Assembly (NCBI GenBank): GCA_017515765.1
Contig: JAFWFF010000032.1
Location: forward strand, 1 to 33,846
Source of the DNA: Bacillota bacterium
Lineage (GTDB): Bacteria > Bacillota > Clostridia > Peptostreptococcales > Anaerovoracaceae
Direction: 5' to 3'
Length of the DNA: 33,846 nucleotides
Positions 15,142 to 22,641 of the stretch are shown here, in pieces. The notes beneath the pieces were generated by a model, which was given only the letters and a program-made list of their open reading frames with translations, had not been told where the DNA came from and ran no database searches. The position numbers were made by a program, and so were the translations under genes. The stretch's first letter is position 1, and each line of letters starts with the position of its first letter.

Positions 15142-15517
15142 CCCCGTCTCCGTTCTCTTGTCCTCCGGCTCCCGCTCCTGCGATCTTTCCCGCTCTTATG
15201 ACCGCGGCCTCATCGATCACCCGTGCGTGCACCGTGTACCGGCGGTTCAACCTTTCGCGGTATGCCCCGGTAATATCGGATGAGGTCTCAATGTTTCTTT
15301 CAATTATTCGGTACACCGCCCTGCTTTCGTCCAGTTCCCCGAGCAGTTCACTCTGCGCAAGGCACCTGTCATGCATGCTTACGCACGCGAAAGCTCCGGC
15401 ACCGATGAGGCTCGCGGCCATAAGTATCAAAAGGGGCAGCGCCAGAGAGGCCTCTATGAGTTCGCTGCCCCGCTTTGACAAAAACACTCTTTTAACAGTT
15501 TCCCAATGCCTTTTCAT
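15128..15517 (-). CDS. TadE-like pseudopilin
   Basis: This 129-aa protein has the TadE pattern: a basic N-terminus, then SKRGSELIEASLALPLLILM with the hydrophobic helix reaching about residue 45. In Tad systems TadE and TadF are cleaved by the prepilin peptidase and help assemble the Flp fibre. The short outside part ends in an acidic tail (about residues 117-129). The ATG at 15517 has GGCGGA directly upstream and lies 8 bp after the Flp pilin stop. The 3' end overlaps the DUF5702-like gene. Confidence 0.82.
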   Translation of the reverse strand: MKRHWETVKRVFLSKRGSELIEASLALPLLILMAASLIGAGAFACVSMHDRCLAQSELLGELDESRAVYRIIERNIETSSDITGAYRERLNRRYTVHARVIDEAAVIRAGKIAGAGAGGQENGDGDEEE

Positions 15518-15525
15518 TCCGCCGG

Positions 15526-15660
15526 TCAGCCGTTCAGTTCGGCAAAGGTATTGTTTATGAATTCAGTGATCTGCGTCCTGAATATCAACCCTATCGCTAC
15601 CGCCAGCGCTATGAGTATAGCCGCCTGGACCATCTCCATTCCCCTTTTGTTCCTCAGCAT
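15526..15660 (-). CDS. Flp1-family type IVb major pilin (44 aa)
   Basis: The minus strand from 15660 to 15526 encodes 44 aa starting MLRNKRGMEMVQAAILIALA and ending AELNG. The pattern is a short basic leader, Gly7 as probable prepilin cleavage site, a Glu two residues later and a single hydrophobic helix to about residue 27. This is the Flp1/type IVb pilin organisation and makes it the likely structural subunit of the pilus. AAGGAGG lies seven bases before the ATG, one of the strongest sites in the operon, which fits high synthesis. It sits between tadC and the first TadE-like gene. The prepilin peptidase is not in this window. Confidence 0.87.
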   Translation of the reverse strand: MLRNKRGMEMVQAAILIALAVAIGLIFRTQITEFINNTFAELNG

Positions 15661-15674
15661 TCCCTTTCCTCCTT

Positions 15675-16637
15675 TCAGATCTGCATCATCGCAGGCGCGG
15701 CGGTCACCGCCACGAGCGCCAGAAGCGTAACGGACATCGGGAGCGCCAGCCCCGTTTCCGCCCTTCTGCCTTTCTCTTCCGCGCGCTTCCTTCTGACCGC
15801 CCAGAGTCCTTCTCCTTCTGCGGACAGCTTCTCTGCCAGGTCTGCGCCTGTGAACCTGTTCTCATAGATGAGATTCACCATCCTGCTCAGCTCCCTGATG
15901 TGCATATCAGACGCTCTTGCAGAGAGGATGGCCGTCATATCCCCGTTCACGGCTTCCGCTTCCCTCTTTGCCGAAGCAAGAAGCCCGGCGATCGACGTTC
16001 CTCCGGCGTCCCCTTCACCTGTTTTTTCGCTGGTTATATGTGACAGCACATCGTCAAAGACCATCCCGCTTCCCAGAAGGAGCACCACCTTATTGTTGAA
16101 CTCCGGAAGCGATCTCAGTATCCCGTCCGCTTCTTCTCTCGCGCGCTTCTCCGCCTTATCCTTCTCTCCCCTGTATCCGTAGAGCATCAGAAGCGGGCAG
16201 GCCAGAAGCGGAAGCAGGTATGTCCTTCCGCCCCGCGGCCGTCTCCAGTCGAGCACCGTTCCGTCCGGCAGTTCTTCCGGAAGGATGAGCTCGCTGTCAT
16301 CCGGGATGGAAAGATCCCTGACCGCGCTGTCCACCGAATACTTCAGTTTCTCCTCTTCCGACACGGCTCGGACAGGGCTGCTCCCGGACCCGGCCTTCTT
16401 CCTGCCGAGCACCACTTCTTTGCTCACCGAGACGCCGTCTTTCTCCGCCGTCAGAGAAAGGAGCGCATTGTCAGAATCCTTTAACGCCCTCACTCCGACC
16501 ACCCTGTCGCCATCCATCAGATAAACGTCTCCGCGGTCCGAAGGCAGAAGTATCAGCGCAAGGGTCATCAGCAAAGACGCCGCTGCCGTCAGGATGAGTC
16601 TCTTCTTTTCTCTCCTGCAATAATCCGTGAACCCCAT
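15675..16637 (-). CDS. tadC: TadC-like type II/IV secretion inner-membrane platform protein
   Basis: This 320-aa protein has the GspF/TadC-type domain in its C-terminal half: LPEFNNKVVLLLGSGMVFDDVLSHI (about 185-210), then MHIRELSRMVNLIYENRFTGADLAEKL, ending with a hydrophobic C-terminal helix (LALPMSVTLLALVAVTAAPAM). The N-terminal 150 residues hold one membrane span (about 14-31), a beta-rich insert and a second span (about 140-155), longer than many TadC proteins. With TadB it forms the membrane platform moved by the TadA ATPase. The ATG at 16637 starts 3 bp after the tadB stop, with GAGGT upstream. Confidence 0.82.
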   Translation of the reverse strand: MGFTDYCRREKKRLILTAAASLLMTLALILLPSDRGDVYLMDGDRVVGVRALKDSDNALLSLTAEKDGVSVSKEVVLGRKKAGSGSSPVRAVSEEEKLKYSVDSAVRDLSIPDDSELILPEELPDGTVLDWRRPRGGRTYLLPLLACPLLMLYGYRGEKDKAEKRAREEADGILRSLPEFNNKVVLLLGSGMVFDDVLSHITSEKTGEGDAGGTSIAGLLASAKREAEAVNGDMTAILSARASDMHIRELSRMVNLIYENRFTGADLAEKLSAEGEGLWAVRRKRAEEKGRRAETGLALPMSVTLLALVAVTAAPAMMQI

Positions 16638-16640
16638 ACG

Positions 16641-17387
16641 CTATACCTCGATCCTGCAGAGTTTCTCCGCCATCCATACAGACCAGGCGATGGCCGCGAG
16701 AGCCGCAGTCATTATCACCCTCCCCGCCGCAGTGCAGTACATCGGCGCGAGGTATCCCGGTGAAGACAGCCTCATGAACGCGAGCATGACGAGAGGCATG
16801 GCGCCTATCATCCTGCCTTCGGTCTTCTTCTGGGAGGTGATCGACCTTATCTCGTTTTCCGCGGTCATCTTTTCACCTATGATCCTGGCCGCGCGGTCCA
16901 CCGCCCTGATGCTGTTCGCGCCGGACGTCCTGCAGGCCGCGAACACGGAAGCGAAATCCCTGATATCCTCGATCCCAGAGCGCTCTGCCAGATCCATCCA
17001 CCCCTCGGTCTCCCCCATGGCAGTCATGGTTATCCCGGCTGAGATCCTCCTCAGTTCCCCGGCCATTACTGAGCTGCTTCCGTACAGGCTTTCCAGGGTC
17101 CTCACAGCTTCGCTGCCCGCTTCCGTGATGTTTCTCCCGGCAGCTAAAGACGCGGAGTAGCTGTAGAGAACGTCTTTGAATTCCTCCCGGAGCCTTTTGC
17201 GCCGCTTCTCCGCGAGATGTTCCGCATAGATCCTCTGTCCCGGGATCAAAGCCGGTAAGGCGAAAGCCCCGAACCAGTAAACGTCGTAGAACAATATCCC
17301 CGCCGCGGTCAGCGCCAGCGCCAAAGCCCCTGCAAACATCAGTCTTTCCCGCGGCCTTAGCGATATGCTCCTGTAATCAGTCCTCAA
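16641..17387 (-). CDS. tadB: TadB-like type II/IV secretion inner-membrane platform protein
   Basis: This 248-aa protein has two N-terminal membrane spans (about 17-52), a GspF-like cytoplasmic domain (LREEFKDVLYSYSASLAAGRN, then DFASVFAACRTSGANSIRAVDRAARI) and two C-terminal spans (about 194-240). This is the TadB layout. The start is TTG at 17387, overlapping the tadA stop (TTGA), and is strongly supported by AGGAGG five bases upstream. It pairs with TadC, 3 bp downstream, as the platform of the Flp pilus machine. Confidence 0.84.
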   Translation of the reverse strand: MRTDYRSISLRPRERLMFAGALALALTAAGILFYDVYWFGAFALPALIPGQRIYAEHLAEKRRKRLREEFKDVLYSYSASLAAGRNITEAGSEAVRTLESLYGSSSVMAGELRRISAGITMTAMGETEGWMDLAERSGIEDIRDFASVFAACRTSGANSIRAVDRAARIIGEKMTAENEIRSITSQKKTEGRMIGAMPLVMLAFMRLSSPGYLAPMYCTAAGRVIMTAALAAIAWSVWMAEKLCRIEV

Positions 17388-18580
17388 ACGATCCTCCTGA
17401 TCTTTTCCCTGAGATCGTTCTCCAGTTTTCTCCCGGTCGCTTCGAGCTTTCCTTCGCCGTTCATCTCAAAAAGCCTGTTGATCCGGTATCTTCCTTCTTC
17501 GATCCCAGCTATCTCGTCTATGCTCACAACACGCCTTCTTCCGTCCGGAAGCCTGACCAGCTGTACCATCAGGTCTATAGCTTCGGAGATCTGCGCCCGG
17601 ATCGCGTCTATCGGGACGTCCGCACCCTGCAGATACATCGCCTCCAGCCTCCTGAGCATCCCCGAGCTGCTGTTCCCGTGTCCGGTGCTCATGCCCGAAT
17701 GGCCGGTGTTCAGCGCCTGCAGCATGTCGCGGACTTCTTCGCCCCTAACCTCCCCGACGATTATCCTGTCAGGACGCATGCGCAAGCTCGCTTTGATCAG
17801 CATTCCCATGGTGACGGTCCCCCTGCCTGTCGAATTCGCGTTCCTGCATTCCAGCCTGACCAGGTCGCTTATGACATCCATCTGGAGCTCAGCGGAATCC
17901 TCTATGGTTATCACCCTCTCAGCAGGCGGTATATAGTCCGCCAGAGCGTTCAGGAACGTCGTTTTGCCGGTCGACGTGCCGCCGCTCACGAAGATGTTGT
18001 ATCCGCACTCGACATAGTTCTTCAGTGCGGCTGCGCATTCCTCAGTGAGGCTGCCCGACCTGACCATATCATCCATCGTTATCCTGTTTCTGCGGAACTT
18101 CCTGACAGTCAGGACAGGCCCTCCGATCGCCACGTTTTTCAGCACAGCGTGGACTCTCGATCCGTCCGGGAGCCTCGCGTCCAGTATCGGTTCCAGGTCG
18201 TTTATCTCGCGGTGGACGGACGAAGCGATACGCCTTATCACGCCTTCCAGTTCTTCCGCGCTGTCAAAGCTCTCGCAGGTCTTCACGAGCCTGTCTCCTA
18301 TCTCCACGAACACGGAGTCCGGACCGTTCACCATGATCTCGTTTATGCGGTCGTTCTCCAATAGTCCGGAGAGTATGCCGAGGCTTCCCCTGAGCCTTCC
18401 GTACACCCTCTTCACGACCTCGCCTATCTCCCCGGCAGACAGTTCTTCAAGCGTATCCAGAGCGCATTCTTCTATGATCTCCAGCGCTTTCTCATCGCTG
18501 TCCGTGCCTGAGGCAAGGATCCGTTCCGACGCCGCCCGCGACACCAGTTCAGCCGCGCGGTCCCGCTTTTCCTTCTCCAC
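17384..18580 (-). CDS. tadA: TadA/CpaF-family pilus assembly ATPase
   Basis: This 398-aa secretion ATPase powers Flp pilus assembly. The N-terminal domain includes DRINEIMVNGPDSVFVEIG (about 76-94). The ATPase core shows LDARLPDGSRVHAV, Walker A NIFVSGGTSTGKTTFLNAL (about 194-212), ITIEDSAELQ (Asp box), VRLECRNAN, SLRMRPDRIIVGEVRGEE (Walker B) and ALNTGHSGMSTGHGNS (His box). The start is GTG at 18580, preceded by GGAGATCGGGA, inside the end of the CpaE-like gene (32-bp overlap). The stop overlaps the tadB TTG. It is the most diagnostic gene of the locus. Confidence 0.95.
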   Translation of the reverse strand: MEKEKRDRAAELVSRAASERILASGTDSDEKALEIIEECALDTLEELSAGEIGEVVKRVYGRLRGSLGILSGLLENDRINEIMVNGPDSVFVEIGDRLVKTCESFDSAEELEGVIRRIASSVHREINDLEPILDARLPDGSRVHAVLKNVAIGGPVLTVRKFRRNRITMDDMVRSGSLTEECAAALKNYVECGYNIFVSGGTSTGKTTFLNALADYIPPAERVITIEDSAELQMDVISDLVRLECRNANSTGRGTVTMGMLIKASLRMRPDRIIVGEVRGEEVRDMLQALNTGHSGMSTGHGNSSSGMLRRLEAMYLQGADVPIDAIRAQISEAIDLMVQLVRLPDGRRRVVSIDEIAGIEEGRYRINRLFEMNGEGKLEATGRKLENDLREKIRRIV

Positions 18581-19562
18581 TCCCGATCTCCAAAAGCCTT
18601 ATCACTCTTCTGACCTTCTCGCAATACGGAGCAGGCGGGTCGGTCCCGTTCATCTCACCCATGTCAGCTATGCGGACGGCGCCTGTTTCAGGCCTTGCCG
18701 CTCCTCCCTTAACACCGGGCTTTGCGCTGCTGTCCGGCTTGCAGAAGTTTTCGACGTATACCGCCTTCCCACTCGCGGAAGCCCTGACCGGCATTCCGCC
18801 TTCTCTGCGTACGGAGACCGCTTTTCCGCACATTTCAAGTATCTGCACACGATCCCTTTCCAGATGGTTCCCTATATCGAGGAGGACGCATCCGAAGCCG
18901 CTTGCGCGCGCGGATATCCTCAGCTTTCCCAACAGTTCCGGCGAAAGGCTCCCCGACTCCGGATTGATCCCGAAGCTCTCAGTCACGAACACTCCGCGCT
19001 CTTCCGCGCAAAGCTGCCTCAGATCCGGTATCCCGTCCGACATCAGCCTGTAAAACAGCCTTGTGGTAAGGTTTCTCCTGCCTTTTGCCTGCCCTGCCCC
19101 GTAAGGCGCGAGCGACAGGTAAAGGCATCTTATGCCCAGATCTCTGAAGGCCAGCCTTCCGGTGTTCTTCGCGAGTGTGGTGACGCCGGATCCTCCTGAA
19201 GAAGCTATGAAAGCTATGCATTCAGCTTCCGGTCCGGAACGCGGGACATCTGCGGAAGGCGGTTCTATCCCCGATATCTCCCTGATCCTCTCGGTAATGC
19301 TGCTTATGCGCTCTCCCTTTCTGAAAAAAGCGAGAGCTGTAGGTTTGCCGGTTCCCGAAGGGCCAAAGAGCACGGAGCCGCCCGCGGAATCGTTCAGAGA
19401 GAACACATTTTCTGCGCTCTCATCCGCGCCATTGCCTGAAAGCACCCGGATCCCGGAGTGTCCGGACATGATCACCCGCACTATTGCGTCGGAATAATCG
19501 GCGTCAGACAGGTTTACAAGAAGACCAATATTGCAATCCCTTTTCCTGTCCTGTATCTCCAT
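18549..19562 (-). CDS. CpaE/TadZ-like MinD-family protein with altered P-loop
   Basis: This 337-aa protein has a receiver-like N-terminal region (about 10-95) and a MinD-like domain (about 113-270). FIASSGGSGVTTLAKNTGRLAF (about 118-139) stands where ParA/MinD proteins carry KGGVGKTT; the signature Lys residues are missing, so ATP hydrolysis is doubtful. CVLLDIGNHLERD replaces the usual Asp switch. In Tad systems TadZ/CpaE positions the machine at the cell pole. A stretch GPSGTGKPT (67-75) imitates a second Walker A but sits outside the fold. The last 80 residues are low-complexity. The ATG at 19562 has GGAGG 12 bases upstream and follows a strong promoter. It is the first gene of the pilus operon. 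Confidence 0.72.
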   Translation of the reverse strand: MEIQDRKRDCNIGLLVNLSDADYSDAIVRVIMSGHSGIRVLSGNGADESAENVFSLNDSAGGSVLFGPSGTGKPTALAFFRKGERISSITERIREISGIEPPSADVPRSGPEAECIAFIASSGGSGVTTLAKNTGRLAFRDLGIRCLYLSLAPYGAGQAKGRRNLTTRLFYRLMSDGIPDLRQLCAEERGVFVTESFGINPESGSLSPELLGKLRISARASGFGCVLLDIGNHLERDRVQILEMCGKAVSVRREGGMPVRASASGKAVYVENFCKPDSSAKPGVKGGAARPETGAVRIADMGEMNGTDPPAPYCEKVRRVIRLLEIGSGEGKAGPRG

Positions 19563-19584
19563 CTCCTAACCTCCCGGCAAATGG

Positions 19585-19613
19585 ATACTACCACCTTCCC
19601 CATAGACCGTCAA
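19585..19613 (-). promoter_or_regulatory. Promoter of the Tad pilus operon
   Basis: On the minus strand TTGACG (19608-19613) and TAGTAT (19585-19590) are separated by exactly 17 bases. The predicted start leaves a leader of about 15-20 bases before the CpaE-like ATG, just long enough to include its GGAGG. It lies between the acyl-CoA synthetase terminator and the first pilus gene. Confidence 0.83.
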
Positions 19614-19651
19614 CCAGTATTTGCCAGTTATTTTTTCCCATATTTCCCGGC

Positions 19652-19684
19652 AAAAACCAAAAGCGCGGCGCCGTGCGCCGCGCT
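19652..19684 (-). terminator. Rho-independent terminator after the acyl-CoA synthetase gene
   Basis: On the minus strand AGCGCGGCGC and GCGCCGCGCT form a 10-bp GC-rich stem with a three-base loop, followed by TTTGGTTTTT. It starts about 30 bases after the stop codon. Confidence 0.92.
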
Positions 19685-19716
19685 CCTTTGCCTGCAAATG
19701 CAAGCCTTTCACGCTT

Positions 19717-21471
19717 TTACAGCTCTATTCCCCTTTCAGCCAGTTCCTTCCGGATCTCTTCCATCTCGGCAGCACGCTTCGTCTTCCGGGTGGTGGTCTT
19801 GACGGTCGGCCTGTCTGACAGCAGATAGTGTTTTATCATCTTGTAGGCCGGCATCTCGGCATTGATCTTTTCCAGATCATCTTCGAACCTCTTCTCAAGC
19901 TCCTCCGCAGTGATCCCCTCTTCCCTGAGATACTCTTTGCTGTACACCGCTTTGACCCAGAGCACAAGGTCGTTCTGTTTCTCTCCGGTGAAGACCATGG
20001 ATTCGTCGATATACGGCAGCAGGTTCACCAGATTCTCTATCTCCTCGGGGAACACGTTCTTGCCGTTCTTCATGACTATCACGTTCTTCTTTCGCCCCGT
20101 GATCCAGAGATATCCGTCCTCGTCAAACCGCGCCAGGTCTCCCGTGTGGAACCATCCGTCCTTCAGGATTTCCGCCGTGGCCTCCGGGTCGTCATAATAG
20201 CCGAGCATCACGTTGTCGCCTTTGACCACCAGCTCGCCTATACCCTGCTCGTCCGGGTCCTCGATGCGCGCTTCCATATGCGGAAGGAGCCTGCCCACCG
20301 AACCTGGCCTGAGATATCTGTACGTCTCGCTGGCGATCGTGGGAGAGACTTCTGTGAGCCCGTAGCCCTGGACGGTCAGTATGCCCAGGTCGTTAAGCCC
20401 CTTTGATACGACCGGATCCAGCGCGGCAGCGCCGTTTATGAAGAATCTCAGCTTTCCGCCGAGCTGTTCGTGAATGGCTTTGAACAGCTTAGGACGCAGG
20501 TTTATGCCGAGCTTATCGGCCTTGTCGCAGACCGATACCGCCTTCTTTACAGTTTCGAGTTTGCCCTGCTTCTCGATGCCCTTCATGATCTTCTTATACA
20601 CGTTCTCCAGGAGGAGCGGAACGGTCATCATGCAGGTGACCCCGTACTCCTTCATATTGGCGACTATGTATTTGAGACCGTCGCAGAACACGCATTTCAG
20701 GCCCTGGGACACGAATACGAGGGTGCCTCCCATCCCGTAGATGTGGTGCAGCGGAAGTATCAGCATGCAGACGTCGTCCGGGAAGAACAGCTCCTCGCAG
20801 TTCATATAGTAGTTCACGCTCATCAGGTTCCGCTGCGAGAGCATGACTGCCTTGGACTTCTGGGTCGTCCCGGAAGTGAACAGCAGATAGCTCATCGCGT
20901 CGCGGTCTATCTCTACGCTCGTGAAACGGTCGTCGCCTTCTTCAAGAAGCTTTCTGCCTTCGTCCAGCAGGTCCAGGATGCTCACTCCGTCCTCCGGGAC
21001 GAAATCGAGCCCCACGACCAGCTTAAGGTCCCTGTCCTCCCTGGCAGCGATGGAACTGACCATCTTGCAGAACTTCCTGTCGCAGAAGATCAAAGTCGCT
21101 CCGCTCCTTTTGATCAGGCTGTCGAGCTCGTCCTCCGGAAGTGCCTTGTCGAGCGGGACCGCCACTCCGAGCCCGCATCCCGCTGTGAAGTAAGAGAGGA
21201 TCCAGCGGTAGCTTCCCTCTCCTATCATCGCGATCCTCGCTCCGCCGAAACCCCTGTTCCAGAGAGCCGTTCCGAGGCAGTTGACATCATCCAGCATCGC
21301 CCTGTAGCTCGTGTTCACATAACCGATCTTCTTTTCCTCATCCCTGACTTTGGTCACGAACGCTGTCTTGTCGCCGTATTTCGCGGCACAGTCCCTGAGC
21401 ATGTCCCTCAGATCCGTATATTCATGGAATTTTCTCTCCAGATGGTAGTTCTTTCTGTATCCGTTTTTCAT
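19717..21471 (-). CDS. AMP-forming long-chain acyl-CoA synthetase family protein
   Basis: This 584-aa ANL-superfamily enzyme adenylates a carboxylic acid and normally transfers it to CoA. The P-loop is SYLLFTSGTTQKSKAVMLSQ (about 194-213), followed by LPLHHIYGMGG, VQGYGLTE, GWFHTGDLARFDEDGYLWITGR and MKNGKNVFPEEIE. The C-terminal Lys region is represented by VKTTTRKTKRA. It is closest by eye to bacterial FadD/FAA1-type proteins; the chain length of the substrate is not readable. The first residue of the TSGTT loop context has Q where many have G. The ATG at 21471 has AAAGG upstream. Its promoter overlaps that of the divergent trpS gene and a strong terminator follows. Confidence 0.9.
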   Translation of the reverse strand: MKNGYRKNYHLERKFHEYTDLRDMLRDCAAKYGDKTAFVTKVRDEEKKIGYVNTSYRAMLDDVNCLGTALWNRGFGGARIAMIGEGSYRWILSYFTAGCGLGVAVPLDKALPEDELDSLIKRSGATLIFCDRKFCKMVSSIAAREDRDLKLVVGLDFVPEDGVSILDLLDEGRKLLEEGDDRFTSVEIDRDAMSYLLFTSGTTQKSKAVMLSQRNLMSVNYYMNCEELFFPDDVCMLILPLHHIYGMGGTLVFVSQGLKCVFCDGLKYIVANMKEYGVTCMMTVPLLLENVYKKIMKGIEKQGKLETVKKAVSVCDKADKLGINLRPKLFKAIHEQLGGKLRFFINGAAALDPVVSKGLNDLGILTVQGYGLTEVSPTIASETYRYLRPGSVGRLLPHMEARIEDPDEQGIGELVVKGDNVMLGYYDDPEATAEILKDGWFHTGDLARFDEDGYLWITGRKKNVIVMKNGKNVFPEEIENLVNLLPYIDESMVFTGEKQNDLVLWVKAVYSKEYLREEGITAEELEKRFEDDLEKINAEMPAYKMIKHYLLSDRPTVKTTTRKTKRAAEMEEIRKELAERGIEL

Positions 21472-21517
21472 TTATGACTAGCCTTTCCGTGCTTTTTTGC
21501 AAAAACGTACTAGTCCG

Positions 21518-21546
21518 ATTATACCCGTCAAAATTGACTATCGCAA
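21518..21546 (-). promoter_or_regulatory. Promoter of the acyl-CoA synthetase gene
   Basis: On the minus strand TTGCGA (21541-21546) and a perfect TATAAT (21518-21523) are separated by 17 bases. It overlaps the trpS promoter on the other strand (21534-21562), so the two cannot be occupied by RNA polymerase at once. The leader also contains a perfect 12-bp palindrome TTTTTGCAAAAA (21494-21505). Confidence 0.78.
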
Positions 21547-21562
21547 GCTGCTGTGTTAAAGT
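21534..21562 (+). promoter_or_regulatory. Promoter of trpS
   Basis: TTGACT (21534-21539) and TAAAGT (21557-21562) are separated by exactly 17 bases, leaving about 25 bases of leader before the trpS ATG. The inverted repeat GTCAA-AA-TTGAC (21527-21538) reaches into the -35 hexamer and could be an operator. The leader is too short for a T-box riboswitch. Confidence 0.82.
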
Positions 21563-21594
21563 ATACGTTAAGATCCTGAAACGGGGGAATTCAC

Positions 21595-22575
21595 ATGAAG
21601 AGAGTCTTTTCGGGCGTCCAGCCCACCGGAAACATCCATCTCGGCAACTATCTCGGAGCCCTGAAGCAGTTCGTCGAACTGCAGGAAGACTATGAATGCA
21701 TATACTGCATAGTCGATGAGCACGCGATCACCGTTCCCAAAGATCCAAAGGAGCTGAGATCAAGCATCCTCGACGTCGCGGCGCTCTATCTGGCCATCGG
21801 CGTCGACCCTGAAAAGTCCATAGTATTCGTTCAGTCCCAGGTCCCCGCTCACGCGGAGCTCGCGTGGATCCTCACCTGCAATTCATATACGGGCGAGCTC
21901 TTCCGCATGACCCAGTTCAAGGCAAAGAGCCAGAACAAAGAGTCCGCTCCCGCGGGCCTTCTGATGTACCCGGTCCTCATGGCTGCGGATATCCTTCTCT
22001 ACGATACCGACGTAGTGCCTGTAGGCGACGACCAGAAGCAGCATATCGAGCTCACCAGGGACCTTGCCATCCGCGTGAACAATACGCGCGAGAAGACGTT
22101 CGTGGTGCCCGAAGGCCGTTTCATGAAGGCCGGCGCGCGCGTGATGGCGCTCGACGACCCGACCCAGAAGATGAGCAAATCCGCTCCGAACGCGCACAGC
22201 AGGATCTCCCTTCTCGACGAGCCCTCCAAGATCAAAAAATCCATCATGAAGGCCACTACAGACTCTGAGGGAGTCATCAGGTTCGACCCCGTGAACAAGC
22301 CCGGTGTCAGCAATCTCCTGAGCATATACAGCGCGCTTTCCGGCGAGAGCGTCCCCGCCCTCGAAGCCCGTTACGAAGGCCAGGGCTACGGCGCTCTGAA
22401 GAAAGACCTCGTAGAGGTCACAGTCGCCGCCATGGAGCCGATCAAAGCCCGCTTCAACGAGATCAGGCAGTCGGACGAACTGATAAGCATCCTTAGGGAC
22501 GGTGCCGAAAGAGCAGGCGCGATCGCGGAAGTCACTATGAAGAGAGTGCGCGACGTGTTCGGCCTCGGACTTTAA
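21595..22575 (+). CDS. trpS: Tryptophanyl-tRNA synthetase
   Basis: This 326-aa class I synthetase charges tRNA-Trp. It has the HIGH-like motif TGNIHLGN (11-18), the tryptophan-site region DEHAIT, ADILLYDTDVVPVGDDQKQHIELTRDLA (130-157) and KMSKS (192-196). Length is normal for bacterial TrpRS. The ATG at 21595 has GGGGGA six bases upstream. It is monocistronic, with its own promoter at 21534-21562 and a strong bidirectional terminator at 22586-22619. It is one of only two plus-strand genes in the window. Confidence 0.98.
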   Translation: MKRVFSGVQPTGNIHLGNYLGALKQFVELQEDYECIYCIVDEHAITVPKDPKELRSSILDVAALYLAIGVDPEKSIVFVQSQVPAHAELAWILTCNSYTGELFRMTQFKAKSQNKESAPAGLLMYPVLMAADILLYDTDVVPVGDDQKQHIELTRDLAIRVNNTREKTFVVPEGRFMKAGARVMALDDPTQKMSKSAPNAHSRISLLDEPSKIKKSIMKATTDSEGVIRFDPVNKPGVSNLLSIYSALSGESVPALEARYEGQGYGALKKDLVEVTVAAMEPIKARFNEIRQSDELISILRDGAERAGAIAEVTMKRVRDVFGLGL

Positions 22576-22585
22576 GAGCCGTATC

Positions 22586-22619
22586 AAAAAGGGCTTCGCA
22601 GAATGCGAAGCCCTTTTTT
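22586..22619. terminator. Bidirectional terminator between trpS and pmbA
   Basis: AAAAAGGGCTTCGC and GCGAAGCCCTTTTTT form a perfect stem of nine GC-rich pairs extended by five A-T pairs, with a five-base loop. The T-run on the plus strand serves trpS and the A-run (T on the minus strand) serves the convergent pmbA gene, whose stop lies 23 bases away. Confidence 0.95.
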
Positions 22620-22641
22620 GTATTCCCTTGACTGTCCGGTC

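Noticed and set aside
21540..21594. T-box riboswitch before trpS
   Set aside because: The leader after the promoter is only about 25 bases long, far too short, and has no T-box sequence or terminator.
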